The notes under the pieces are model-generated. The model saw nothing but the letters and a program-made list of their open reading frames with translations, searched no databases and was not told the DNA's origin. DNA of 64,000 bases from Cichorium intybus (lineage: Eukaryota > Streptophyta > Magnoliopsida > Asterales > Asteraceae), in assembly GCA_023525715.1 (NCBI GenBank), contig CM042011.1:59551354-59615353 (forward strand), read 5' to 3'. Positions 44,535 through 55,958 of the stretch are shown here, one piece after another. The position numbers and the translations under genes were made by a program. Every line of letters begins with the position of its first letter. The first letter of the stretch is position 1.

Positions 44535-47300
44535 TGTAACGTCTCAAATTTCACAACGGAAATTCTCACTTTTAAAATAAAGATTACGTATCAAAACCAT
44601 TTCAAATATCATAAAAACTCAATTGTTCAAAGTGAAATAACAACATCCCAAAATCCATAATATAAAAATCCAAAGTGATAAGTAAATATCAACGGAAGTC
44701 TGAAAACATGATCATGCCGGATGCAAGTACAGTCAAGTCGCGACCTTCCCATCATTTATAAAAGTACCTAAAAAACATTTAACTTGAGAGAGTAAGCAAA
44801 AAGCTTAATGAGTTCCCCAAAATATCACATGTCCTATTACATAAGACTACAAAAAATGTGAAATGGCTAGGGAAAAATTTCGTAACAAAAGCATGATATT
44901 ACGTAGCTAAACATGAATGACTATGGAATTTGCTACGAAACCAATCTGTAGAGAAAATCATCATAGCTAAAGGGTCGTTATAGAATTGATAGCACTTTTT
45001 CTACGAGATTTACTAAATAGTTATTCCATAACACATTAGTCACAGACTAAATCCATAGCAAAATTACTACAAGGTTTTTCCGTAACAAATCCATAGAAAA
45101 TTAACTATGGACTAACACATTGCATATCGTTGCAAATTCACTATGGAATAATTCTGTAACAAATCTTTCGTAGCAAATTCAATACGGACTAATTATGTAG
45201 AAAATTTACTACGAACCAATTTCGTAACAAATATTGTGTACCAAATTCACTATAGGCCTATTCTGTAACAGTTATTCCATAGCAAATTCACTACAGACCA
45301 TTTCTGTAACAGGTATTCCGTAGAAAATTCACTACGGACCAAGCTACAAGTTCTGACCTCATGTCATTTGAAATTCACAAGTTAAGTGTATTAATCTGTA
45401 AGGTTTTCGGACTAGGCTGTGACGATTGTTATTTTCACCCAACTTGGGGTTGGAATCAGGTCATGGCCTTTGGATGGAAGAAACTAGACTTTCATACCAA
45501 ACCACTGGCCCTGACCTTTCCCCCCATATGATTTTTTTGGAAATTTTAATGATTTTTACAAGACAGTGGCAAATCACATGTAATCATTTCATTCTATATG
45601 TTTAAGTTCATTTTAGCCCAACCTTTAAGTACTTAATCATTAAGCATATAACGCATTAAGTTCTTTATAAAATAATCCTTTATTAAGACCACTTACATAT
45701 TCATTAAAATGGGTATTTAGTTCACGTATTACTCGTTGTTTATTATCAGCTTATTTTTCGTACACGTTTAGTACTCTTAAAGCATTTAGGCCTTCGGTTA
45801 TTTATGATTTAATCGTGTATCTATAAAACTAACTAATGAATTTATAAACTTCTTAAAACATGACATATATGCTCAAACATCTAATTCCTACGGTCTTGAT
45901 GCATTAAAGGATTAATAAGACACTTTTGTGATTTTTCTCAATTAAGCCCTTTTGACCCCTTCTCACCATTTTAACCATAACTCCCAAATCATAACTCCAA
46001 ATGACATATGCTATACCTTTCTAGAAACTAGACTTGATTTCTAAAAACTTCTATATGTGACCATGTTTCCTAATTCCACTCTAATTTTTCACAAAGAAGC
46101 CTGGAAGATTAGGGACTGTTGCTGTTACAAACTTTTAGCATCGTTTATAACTTTTAACATCTTCTCTTAGCTTAATCCCTATATTCCTCTTCCAATAAGT
46201 TGGTAATGATATAATTTTAGATTAATAGAGTTAAGATGCATATTAAGACTCACACAAACGATTGAGACCAAAGCTTGCATAATATAATGTCATAAGTCAT
46301 AACTAGGTTTACATGAAATTATAAACACATATGAACATCTTAATATTTGGACAACCCAAAACACTAATGGAACCTCACTCTAAACGCCTGATTTATACAT
46401 CATAGTCTCGACCACAACCTGTCATGGTATTTTGGTGGTGGTTCATGGTGGTTCAAAGTGAAGGAAAGGAGAATAAAGATCACAAATCCAAAAATATCTT
46501 CCTTTATCACTATCAACACAAAAGCATAAAACTTCAAGAGCTTATGCATCTTCTCATCCTTCTTCTTGCTGTCCAAACTCGCTGCTACTGCTTCCCTTTA
46601 TCTCCTTCACGGTTTATCCCTTCACTCTCCTGAATTATCCTCGTATTTCCCTCTATAACTTATTCTTGATTTGAAAGGTTCTTAGAAAATCGTTTATAAA
46701 CGATGAGACAACGTGGGACGAGGAGCTAAATAGGAAAAGATGAAATATCATAGGCTTCAACAAGAGAAGGAATCCTGCGAGCTAGAACTTCGTCGACATC
46801 TCTATTGGTCTTGGTTTGTCTCAAGCCGTGAAGGCATATTGCATGAGCAGGATTAGGGTTAACACAAGGAAAATAACAAAGGAGAGGGGGATTTCGTGAG
46901 GTGTTATGGGCCAAGAGAGAGTCGAGGATACATGAGACTAAGGAAGTCCAGTAAATGCAACAAAACTCACGACCCATGCTATGCATACAAAGTTTCTATT
47001 TTTTTGCACATTAAGTCCCCCAAGTTTTCCCTAAATATACTTTTTACCCCATACACAAAATGCTTTAATTTTTTAGTTACTCCTAATGCCAAGTTTTGCC
47101 CCTCTAGATTCATTTTAAATTTTTTAACATATGATTAATTAATTAATAATATTCTTATTGTATTTTTAGTCATTTATTATAGTTATTAGTATTATTATCA
47201 TTATTATTATTATTATTATTTTGAATAATTGAATTATAAGTTTTTATTTTCTAAAATAAAAATAAATAAATAGTTAAATTAATAAAAATTGGGTATTACA
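44535..47300 (-). repeat. Old gypsy LTR (3' LTR of a minus element)
   Basis: It begins TGTAACGTCTC and ends GGTATTACA. It is followed on the right by a purine tract on the minus strand (TTAAGTTGGGGAGTGT, 47301-47316) and by AATTTCGAGGACGAAA, as in chromoviruses after the chromodomain. The 2766 bp include a CACTA-like insertion. The related fragment at 4985-5300 shows that this LTR predates the segmental duplication. Confidence 0.65.
44850..45348. mobile_element. CACTA-like fragment with subterminal repeats
   Basis: It starts ACTACAAAAAATG, close to a CACTA terminus but with G for the first C. About ten diverged repeats of the type CTACGGACCAATTNNGTAACA follow, such as subterminal transposase-binding arrays contain. 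No right terminus was found and it is non-coding. Copy 1 lacks this block. Confidence 0.45.
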
Positions 47301-47460
47301 ACACTCCCCAACTTAAATTATTTTCGTCCTCGAAATTACTGGTCCGCGATTCGGCTTCTGACTCACTAGGCCATCAAAATATTTCCTAACTAGTTAGAGC
47401 TTCCTTGCTCGTTTAACTGTTCCATGATTAATGACGTTTCACTGAGTTTAAAATGACCTC
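47301..47460 (-). pseudogene. Tail of a chromovirus internal region
   Basis: Polypurine tract and 3' untranslated tail next to the LTR, truncated near 47450. No domain is readable. Confidence 0.4.
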
Positions 47461-47599
47461 TTTTATATATTTAATATATATGTGGTCGTTCGGTAGTATA
47501 AATGCATTATGTTCACGTGTGGTCGGTATTCACAAGGAAAAGAAATGAACATCCAGTCCAATAAAAATAAAAGGAAAGAAAGATAGAAAGTTATTGTGC

Positions 47600-48300
47600 G
47601 GGCTAAGTGATAGTGTAATACAACGAAGAGCGGGCGGTCAATAATGAAAGATACACAAGACGTACGACCGAGCTTGAGTGAAATGCATAAAGCCAAGGTT
47701 GTGCAACCGAGAAAAGGAAAAGAGAAAGCAGAGTGTGCAATCGAGTTGTATAGAGATGAAAGAAAACATGCGACCGAGTGATAACAAATGATCCATGTGT
47801 GCGATCGAGTGAGTGAAGTGTGTGGTCAAGATCGTGAGACACCGAAGGAGAGGCACACCGAGCTTGAGGAAAGCATCGAGGCTTGAAAGCACCGAGCCTC
47901 AACATAAATTGGAATCGAGCTTGAAGACTTGGAACTTGAGTGTGTGAACTGAAGGTGAGAAATGCAAACCGAGCTTGAGATAACCAATGTAACCATCGAG
48001 CTTGGAGACCAAGCTTGAACATACCAAGTTTGGAGGACAACGAAGTTAACAAGGAGAATCGAATCTTGGAAGAATAGACTGAAGCTTGCGCCGAACTGAA
48101 CTTGTGCTACACCGAAGTTGAGTTACACTGCATCTGATCTTAACCGAACTTCAATATGTACCAAACTTATGGTTGCAGCACCGAAGTTGAGTTTGTACCA
48201 AGTTTGGACTTGGGGGAGCACCAAACTTGAAGATACAACCGAACCTTGTTGAACCAAAGGTGAGTAACCGAAGTTAGAACATATATGAACAAAGTTGGAC
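47600..48300. repeat. Degenerate ACCGAGCTTGA repeat block
   Basis: More than fifteen scattered, imperfect copies of ACCGAGCTTGA / ACCGAAGTTGA / ACCAAGTTTGG lie on the plus strand at irregular spacing. ORFs across it on the minus strand (47603-48052) are rich in QAR and are probably by-products. It appears to belong to the U3 part of the LTR ending at 49049. Confidence 0.6.
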
Positions 48301-49064
48301 ATGAGCCAAAGATGTGAAGCTCGAACAGAAATTAAGCTGGAGAGTTGGAGCTACATGCAGAACTTGAGGTGGTGTCTAAGCAACAAAATATACAAGAATC
48401 TCTAAATGAGTTGCAGCAACACTTCCAATTGTAGACTATGATTAGGCTAGATCAGGCGTGTTCTCTTAAAAGCATGGCTTGTGTACTTAGTGAATTATTA
48501 TATTCAAGCATGGGCCGCCCTAGTCTAGGAATTGTTTAATGGTTTTTTTGTACCAACAGATCTGTAGAAGATCTCTTCTCCTCCTATAAATTGGAGCTTT
48601 GGGTCATGAGTTAGAATAGAGTGAAAAAACACACAACTATCACTCTAATGCAGTCTAAAGAAATTGGATGAGTGGCTGGAGAATTCTCTCCAGTCACATG
48701 AACATCAAGATTTATTCTATCTCCTTTTTCTTTATGAGTGTGTGTGGATCTCCATGTAATTCATCAAATATTAGAAAGGGTGTTGTGAGCCAATTTCAAA
48801 TATGTAACATATTTCTTAATATCAATGAAAAATACAAATTACATCATATCGTTTAATTTATTGTCTTTTAGTTTCTGCATTTGTTCTTTACAATATATTT
48901 AATATTCCCCAACTTTACATTTCAAGTGATTTATATTTTCGGGATCGTTCCTTTATATTTTAGTACGTTATTTTTATATCTTTATATCTTCATTTATTGT
49001 TGAGCTAAAGATCTTGGACCCAAACTTTCGAGTTTTTTTATTTTCAACAATTGATATCAGAGTC
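48300..49064 (+). mobile_element. Decayed plus-strand LTR with primer-binding site
   Basis: A TATA-like CTATAAATTGG (48588-48598) is followed by a leader and an LTR end ...TTTTCAACA at 49049. Next comes TGATATCAGAGTC (49052-49064), the initiator-Met site with two transitions. The internal region is lost soon after, and the left LTR border is unclear. Confidence 0.5.
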
Positions 49065-49384
49065 ATAGTACCTTTACTCCTAATAAGATTCATCTTCTTA
49101 GGACGATTAGGTTTGACTTTTGCATTCCATTCGACATAGATGTGAGTAATGGATTCGAAATGATAGAGAGAGAGAAAGAGAGAAAGGAAGATAGACATAA
49201 TTCTTTTTTCTAAAATAAAATTAATTAAAAAAATAAGGGTAAAAAGTTATTTTACCACCATTTAACAAAATAAGTTAACTACTAACGGAGGAATAGACCA
49301 AACCTGCAAACAAATGTATACTACAATAACATATATGTGAGATTTCTAAAAGTAGGGCTCTAATAATAATAATAACCATAAACC

Positions 49385-49425
49385 ATAAAACATAATAATA
49401 ATAATAATAATAATAATAATCTTGA
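49385..49425. repeat. (AAT)n microsatellite
   Basis: ATA/AAT trinucleotide run of about 40 bp. Confidence 0.85.
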
Positions 49426-49572
49426 TAATTTAGTATATATTATTATTGAAGGCATCAGTAATTATCGACAACATTGCTGACGGCAGTTCTTTTTGTTGTT
49501 ATGGCGTTAAAGTGTCATATTATTAGAGCTAATTTCTAATTACGACGGACTTCTTGCATCAGAAACTTTGAT

Positions 49573-49574
<2 letters not shown>

Positions 49575-49626
<52 letters not shown>
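49575..49626. repeat. (AAT)n microsatellite
   Basis: AATAATAAT run of about 50 bp. Confidence 0.9.
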
Positions 49627-49627
<1 letters not shown>

Positions 49628-49711
49628 CATTTTGAAAGCAAAATCCTATAAAAATAGGAGTAACAAATGGTGTCAGACTCCGTCAGTTGTCACAATTCGT
49701 CTAAGGACTCA

Positions 49712-50039
49712 GGCTATGCGATATACACCCCATGCAGGTGGCGTGGGGACTGATGTGGCGTGGAACACCGCCCCGGTGTCGCGTGGGTGGCGTGGCCGTG
49801 GGTGGGCGTGGAGAGAAGAAGAGCAGGCCCCTACCACACCACCAAAGAAATACTCTCTCTTCCTTTCTTTCTTTCTATCTCTCTTCATTTCTCTCTCTTC
49901 TTAATATTATAATAATACATAGAAACTAAAAAGAAAAAATGATGTGGAGTGGTGAGCATTTACTTGGTGGTGTGGTAAGGGAATGGAGATGATTTGGCGT
50001 CACTTTTCATGTGGGAACCTGGACATATACCGCATAGCC
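49712..50039. mobile_element. PIF/Harbinger-type MITE (328 bp)
   Basis: The ends GGCTATGCGATATACA and TATACCGCATAGCC are inverted. TAA follows on the right and TCA precedes on the left, consistent with one mutated target base. The GGCTAT end resembles that of the element at 35609-36946. A CT-rich tract lies inside, and it is non-coding. Confidence 0.65.
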
Positions 50040-50422
50040 TAATGTAAAAATTGCAACACAAAAGAGTTGAACCGGCAGAATGTCTCCGTTGCTAATCCGA
50101 CATACATACTCAATTGTTTTTGGTAGCAAATGTGGATACGCTAGTAACATTACTTTTAGCAGAAATAAAATCAGTTAGGCACTTGATCAAATTCATTTAA
50201 CAATTCATATTAATAATGCTTCATCCTCAGATGCATTCAAAACTGATGATTACAAATCAACGTAAGTGTTGTCATGTTCTGTACGCAATAATTTTACGAC
50301 GACCCTAACAAGGATATGTCTTGTTGTGTTCTATTATATGGACCATTGTTTGGTCACTGAAAAATTGTTTCGCATAAGTTCCCATCAATCGTACATTCTA
50401 TATATAAATCGCTTCCAAGTTT

Positions 50423-51037
50423 CTACTCCATTGGAGAACACGAACCAAACGATGACTTCGTATTTTGACGCCGCAAGTCGCTGTAAAACCTGCTTATGAA
50501 CTGGTCCGCAGCCTCGTCGACGTGGTTGTCCTCATCCACACCGCTCAATGGAAACGGAGAGTCGGTTATTCTCAGTTGTGTAACCATTGGACTCCTCCCA
50601 AACCCCGGAAGGGCAGGCGATGCTGTCTCACTGTGAATCATCTCCATGCCCTTGAGCACCGCTGCAATGAAAGCCACCACGTCAAGACCCTCCGTCTGTT
50701 GGTTCTTTGTGTGGTGTTTCTTGTTCAATGGATATAGAGAGAACGTGTAGTTATCATTAGAAGGGCTGGTGGTGCAGCTGAACTCGCATTCACTCGGCGG
50801 AGGGGAAGAGAAGGATAGGTGGCGTGAAGGGTGATTGTTGGCGAAAGCCGCCCAGTGGTGGTGGTGGTGGTGGAACATGAGGTTCTGCAAGGTCTTACCA
50901 AGGATCTTGGCACGTTTCATCATCAAGTTCAGGTCCAGCCATAGCTTTCTCTTGGATATGCCTTTACGCAGCATGTAGTAGAAGATACGAAGTAAGCTCC
51001 AAACTTTCTTTGGTAAAACTGGTAGATTTTGTTCCAT
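50423..51037 (-). CDS. DUF761-family protein, Avr9/Cf-9 rapidly elicited 146-like
   Basis: An intact intronless frame of 204 residues. The N-terminus MEQNLPVLPKKVWSLLRIFY, then MLRKGISKRKLWLDLNLMMK, is the hallmark of this plant family. A linker with six consecutive histidines (HHHHHHWAAF) and a serine/proline-rich part follow. A conserved block reads HPG/LPGFGRSP and QLRITDSPFPLSG. The C-terminus VDEAADQFISRFYSDLRRQN is the DUF761 motif. Family members are small proteins of unknown biochemistry, several induced in defence responses; no catalytic residues are known. A TATA box lies 45-53 nt upstream of the ATG. It is the only host gene in the window that appears functional. A pseudogene paralogue at 33061-33466 has the same promoter-proximal layout and shares a conserved upstream block (about 51310-51380 with 34120-34190). 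Confidence 0.88.
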   Translation of the reverse strand: MEQNLPVLPKKVWSLLRIFYYMLRKGISKRKLWLDLNLMMKRAKILGKTLQNLMFHHHHHHWAAFANNHPSRHLSFSSPPPSECEFSCTTSPSNDNYTFSLYPLNKKHHTKNQQTEGLDVVAFIAAVLKGMEMIHSETASPALPGFGRSPMVTQLRITDSPFPLSGVDEDNHVDEAADQFISRFYSDLRRQNTKSSFGSCSPME

Positions 51038-51081
51038 TTTTCTCTGTTTATTTGCAGGAGGTGAGGGGTGGAAAGGAGGCG

Positions 51082-51090
51082 TATTTATAG
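51082..51090 (-). promoter_or_regulatory. TATA box of the DUF761 gene
   Basis: The minus strand reads CTATAAATAC 45 nt upstream of the start codon, followed by a pyrimidine-rich CCTCCTTTCCACCCCTC leader. The untranslated leader would be very short. Confidence 0.65.
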
Positions 51091-51924
51091 GAGAAGAGAC
51101 ACCGTCAGAAAAACGCTCCAGAACCGTTAGGGATGGACCGACAACTATGATGCACCAAGCTGTGACTATTAAAAAAGCGGAAAGTTTAACGTTTGATTAA
51201 GTTAATATTATGTAAACTTATTGTTTAGAAAAAGTAATTATGACGTAAAAACCGGAAGTCCGGAACCATAACAACACACAGCTTTTTGGGAGCCATTGGA
51301 AGTCAAAAAGGCGATTACTTAGCGAGAGAGGTTTTGTAAGCCGACCCCTCCACCAAGTGAACGTTGTTGCTACCACCTAACCTCCATACACCCATTCAAT
51401 TTACAATGAACCAGTATATCTAAGATATACATTTAAAAGGTTAACTACAAAAAAAAACAAGAAATATGGTTTTTGAGTTGTTTATTACATATTTTTTGTA
51501 TCGCAAAATTATACAGTTGTTAATATATAATTTGAAGAAAAAAATATACAACCATAGTATGATAATTAATACGATTTATCAATGTATAGGGTTTAATTAG
51601 GAAAAACTGAAATTATGATGATAGATATAATTCACACATAAATAGAAATATGTTAAATTTCATTTACTTGGCTTAATTTTTTTTTAAATAATTTACATAT
51701 TGTATTCTTTTAAGAAAGGTTAAAGGATTGCAATGAATGGAGAATAAAGTTATTCCTTAGTAAACTTTAGAGAAAATTGCAAAAATGGTTCGGGTGCTTG
51801 TTGTTTTCATTATTCGGTAATGTCTAACGATATCGATTTTAAAGTTGCAGATGTTGTCTTTTGGAAGTAGTTTGGTTGTAGCTAGATTCAAGTCCTTTTT
51901 TATATTGTATTGTATATCATACAA
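51091..51924. other. Upstream region of the DUF761 gene
   Basis: AT-rich sequence with no ORF. The block at about 51310-51380 (GATTACTTAGC...CCTCCACCAAG) resembles 34120-34190 and 1250-1510, upstream of the pseudogene and in copy 1 of the segmental duplication. This suggests an old conserved promoter-proximal element or shared ancestry. Confidence 0.45.
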
Positions 51925-52416
51925 ATAGGCAAATGTCCGTACGTTGCGTAGAATTCAAAATTATGTAGTTTAAAAAAGGATGAAATCTACAAATTTGAAG
52001 GATAATTGGATGATAGTACATAGTTTAGAAAAGGCTTTCATTGTCACTCAAGTATTTTGGAAAATAAGCTTTTAATGACAATAATATCGGCACATGTTAA
52101 TGGTGTGTGTGGTACGATATATAGTAAAAAATCACACATCACACGACATATGTGATTTGGAGATTTCAAAAGCACAAATTGTTTCGCAAAATTTCAAATT
52201 GCATTATATGGTACGGTGCATATGGTTTTATACACATTGGAGAAGATTCAGAGCTCATATCGAAACCGACTTGCTATCTTTAAAGTTCAACATGTTTAAA
52301 ATAAAAATAATTAAACTTTCAAATATAAATTTCCTTGAACTTTAATTATTTGGAAATGTTTCCAACAATAAAAATGATTAATGATTTATAAAATTGTTTT
52401 AAATTTGAGGGAAACA

Positions 52417-52471
52417 TTTATTTATTGATTAAGAAAGTTTCTTACGTTAGTTTATCATGACGATGTGGGAT
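52417..52471 (-). promoter_or_regulatory. snRNA-type USE + TATA module (minus, H1)
   Basis: USE ATCCCACATCG occupies 52461-52471 on the minus strand. Exactly 34 nt downstream is a decayed TATA (AATAAATAAATG, first base 52426). It corresponds to 62717-62770. Confidence 0.55.
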
Positions 52472-52512
52472 CAAACTTTCCTTCACAGTGTTCTACTTTG
52501 TGTTATTTTCTT

Positions 52513-52565
52513 ATCCCACATTGTTTAAGAAACACAACATATGGAAAATCAAACATTTATAAATA
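52513..52565 (+). promoter_or_regulatory. snRNA-type USE + TATA module (plus, H1)
   Basis: ATCCCACATTG at 52513-52523, a 34-nt gap, then TATAAATA from 52558. It diverges from the minus module at 52461. The plant snRNA upstream element is RTCCCACATCG. Confidence 0.6.
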
Positions 52566-53085
52566 AAAAGACTAATACATTTCACATTTCATACAACTTA
52601 AGAAAAATATTTCAAGGGAAAGCAAACATCTAAAAGTAGAACGGCTAAAACCATCTCTCAAATATTTGTTCTTTTGTGTTCTTGATTCTAACAGACTTAG
52701 GCATCGGTTGCAACGTTCCATCAACCACTGGTTTCAATTTCATGATATAAATTCATCTTGATCTCTATTAATTGAATGACATCTATTGTAAGATTTATAT
52801 AAATATAAATCGGTATACTTGTTTGAACTTTGAACGATGTTCAAACATTTCTTGTTTGAAATTTTATGTATATAAACCTTATTGAAATGATAAAAAATCA
52901 TAACGTTGTCACCACACATTAAACTATGACGCACGACGTATTATCCACTTGCATCCTAATCAGGGTTTTAATGGTTTTTAACTCATTCTAATATTTCAAC
53001 TTTTAGTTGTTATGCTTCTGGTAAATAAAACAAAATAGAAGAATACATTGGAACTTTGAGATAAAATATGCTTTTATGATAAATT

Positions 53086-53861
53086 TGAAAGGTTTTCTGC
53101 AAATCTATGAACTAAAACCCTAAGTTCACATGCAACCTATATTGGATCTATGTTTTCATTATTTGAACATGTAACAAAATCCTAAAGGCCAAACAAAAAT
53201 TGCTAAAAGAAATAAATCAGAAAACTAACCTTTTAGTTGTTTCTTGCAAGCTAAGCAACGCAAGTGCCTTGCCTCAAATGAAGTCACACCCAAGACTAGG
53301 GTTTTCGAAAGTTCCAGAGAGAGGGAGGAGAGAAAATTTTTGTGGCTTTTATGGTGCCTAGGGGTCTCTATTTATAGTTTCCAAATAGCCACCAGATAAG
53401 CCTTTAGAGATAAACCTTTTTGAATTCAAATGAGATAAACATTTATCTATCAATTCAAATCTATTTATCCTAACATATAATAATCGAAATTATGGATTAT
53501 CCCTCCATAATTTCGTTGGCCACTTAAACTACTATAATTGTCACTTACTCAACTATTGAATAATTACAATTCAGCCCCTACACCTTTAATTAATCAAATT
53601 AATCACCAAATTAATTCCAATTAATTCCAGATTAATTTCTAATTAATTAATATAGTTTTTAATTAATATATTATCACCATAATATATTAATAAACTATTT
53701 ATTTTATTTTTATTGATTTATTAATCATATAATAAATCAATCTTTCTCTCTCCTGGATTTTCTGCTAAACTTCTAGCCATGAGGGCAACCCAATTGGACT
53801 TTGCTTCTATTAATTAGGTAAATACAAATTATTAGTCATGGCTTAGACACCTAATCCAACA
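53086..53861 (-). repeat. Copia LTR, left (3' LTR of the minus element)
   Basis: TGAAAGGTTTTCTGC...CTAATCCAACA, a 776-bp LTR. Relative to its partner it keeps a 10-bp TTCCAATTAA duplication near 53615. Confidence 0.92.
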
Positions 53862-53878
53862 GTCTCCCACTTGGATAA
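53862..53878 (-). promoter_or_regulatory. Copia polypurine tract
   Basis: The minus strand reads ATCCAAGTGGGAGAC directly before the LTR starting TGTTGGATTAGG, the common copia arrangement. Confidence 0.85.
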
Positions 53879-54958
53879 GTCTATGACTATAATTACCAAT
53901 TTAACCTCCATTAATCAGCAAATTGTAGCTTCCTAGAAACTGTTGCCGAACTCTGACCCAGTCAGTTCTGTCCATAGATAATTGATCATATGATCCTCCG
54001 TCCAACCAGATATTTTCGAACATGAGACATGGATTGAGATCAATCTCTATCCGATTCTCAGTTTCCCGATTTCCGATTTTGCATATAACATAAGACTTCT
54101 AATTGACACATCAATTCAGTCCTGGCTGGACAGCACTTTAGGCAACTTCAAAATCATCGAGAGGCCTACAGATATCCATTTCCCATCAGGGTCAAGGAAC
54201 GAATAAGCTTTGACTCATATGCTTATATCTTTTACCAGTCAAATCATTCACAACAACACGTTTTATAACATCGAGTTGCCGATGCGTTTTCGTGTTGTCA
54301 ATGAACAACTGCCTTGTAAATTATAACTCATATCTCTCCACTTCAAGATCATAAGATATTATCGTCTCAAGTTTGCTCGTGATGTAATCCATGAAGCAAT
54401 CTATTGAGCGTGGGTTTATCCAATACTCAAATCTCTATTTCTAAGTACTCATGAACGTTGTAGCAATCTTATTGATATGTCTAACTCCTTAGACAATCTA
54501 CAAACCAATTCATGACAGCCTTGATTCAATACTTACTTCCCAAAGTATGAGCGACTGTGGACGTTTTTGAATAATTAAATTATTCGGGAAGTAAAACATG
54601 CAAAAGCAAAACATAAAATCTGACTGGAAGCTACTCCTGCTTATTACCAAGTCTCCACGAGGTAACCACCAAGTCGGATTTGTAATAAAACTATTATCGG
54701 TTTCTAAATTTTTTTAAACTTTTAATTCAAGTTTTATATCTATGTCTACATGAACTTATCACTCTTTCTATGTATTCAAAAGTGTCTTACACTGATACAC
54801 TTCATTGTAGATAATCCAATCGAATACTCTTCTGACGATATCTCAATTTTTTCCATCTGTCTTTCTCCCTTACGACTCCATTCTGGTGACGTGTGCTGTG
54901 ACTTCCCATGGTTCTCAGGGTTTTAGTCTACATGACTGTACCCTAAGACTATTTCGAG

Positions 54959-55002
54959 GTGTTATGATGTGCCGGTGAACCACACGCGCTCCATCAGAAT
55001 AC
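54959..55002. repeat. Covarying hairpin, copy a
   Basis: Left arm GTGTTATGATG and right arm CATCAGAATAC with a 22-nt loop containing GTGAACCACACGCGCTC. Confidence 0.6.
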
Positions 55003-55924
55003 TAATGAAACTCTTTAACCATGAAGTCCTTAAGCACCACATCCTGATGTTAATAATTACCGATTTGAAACTCCTTTCAAATTATTATTACCACATTCTC
55101 CCCAACCATTTCCCAATGATTTCTCATGTGTGTTCAAAAATCCGTCCAGTATTCTCAGCCATACTATTTCCTGAATCCAACTTACTATGCCCCAAGCATT
55201 AAGTCATTAGAACATGTTCATGACACTTCTGATCGATCCAAAAAGCTCATGGAACTCAATCAAATCTTATTCCAAACCCTTTCAAAATCTAGACATTATC
55301 TGTGTCATGACTTTAGAGAAAACTATTTCCTTTTGGAGACTTTTTCTCATGCATCTTGAATCTTATCAAGATCATGCTTACAATGGCTAGGTCTATACTG
55401 ATGATTTCATATATCCGATAGATGTCTGTGAACTACATGAGTATGTTGCACCCTCTTTATATCTCTCATGCCAAATCATCACACTTTATAATAATAGAAA
55501 CTCCTTTCCTGTGGCTATGCATCTTGATTCTTATCAAGATCATATTGGCAGAGTTTTGATCTATCTGATAGATGTTCATTACCACTTGAGTATGTTGTAT
55601 CTCTATCATCTCTTAATTTCAAATCATTACACTTTGTAATGATAAGAGATGTTTCCTGGAAACAATACGTAACCAACATACAATCATAGGCAGATAACAA
55701 CCATACTCCCACTGGCTTTGACTCTTTCGGACTATTCACTAAATCCAAACCTTTTGGCACATTTTGAGAATCCGAAACCTTTCTAACATAGTTATGGGAA
55801 TCTTTCAGGCTATTCACCAAATCCAAACCTTTTGGCATATTTTGAGAATCCGAATATCCTTTCTTGCGAGATGCCCATCCCGGGACCATGTACCTTTTGT
55901 ATTGCCATGCTCTTTGTGTCCCTA

Positions 55925-55958
55925 TTAGTGTACTGGTAAACCATACACGCTCTACTAA
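55925..55958. repeat. Covarying hairpin, copy b
   Basis: Arms TTAGT and ACTAA flank a loop with GTAAACCATACACGCTC. One arm pair is lost (G-T at 55930/55953). Confidence 0.5.

Larger units (their letters stand above)
33795..44860. repeat. Segmental duplication, copy 2
   Basis: The counterpart of 819-5300, enlarged from about 4.5 to 11 kb by later insertions: Harbinger elements at 34404-35392 and 35609-36946, and a copia at 37622-43273. Each insertion has a matching uninterrupted site in copy 1 (near 1550, 1777 and 2432). Copy 1 insertions likewise have empty sites here. Confidence 0.75.
51925..53085 (-). mobile_element. Helitron-like repeat H1, left part
   Basis: It begins with a decayed Helitron-type 3' terminus in reverse (ATAGGCAAATGTCCGTACG) and aligns by eye with 61996-63490 along its whole length. 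It is split at 53086 by a copia; the rest resumes at 60466. Two snRNA-type promoter modules lie at 52426-52471 (minus) and 52513-52565 (plus). It has no coding capacity. Confidence 0.55.

Noticed and set aside
47603..48052. Minus-strand 149-codon ORF
   Set aside because: Low-complexity QAR-type peptide generated by the ACCGAGCTTGA repeats; no family resemblance.
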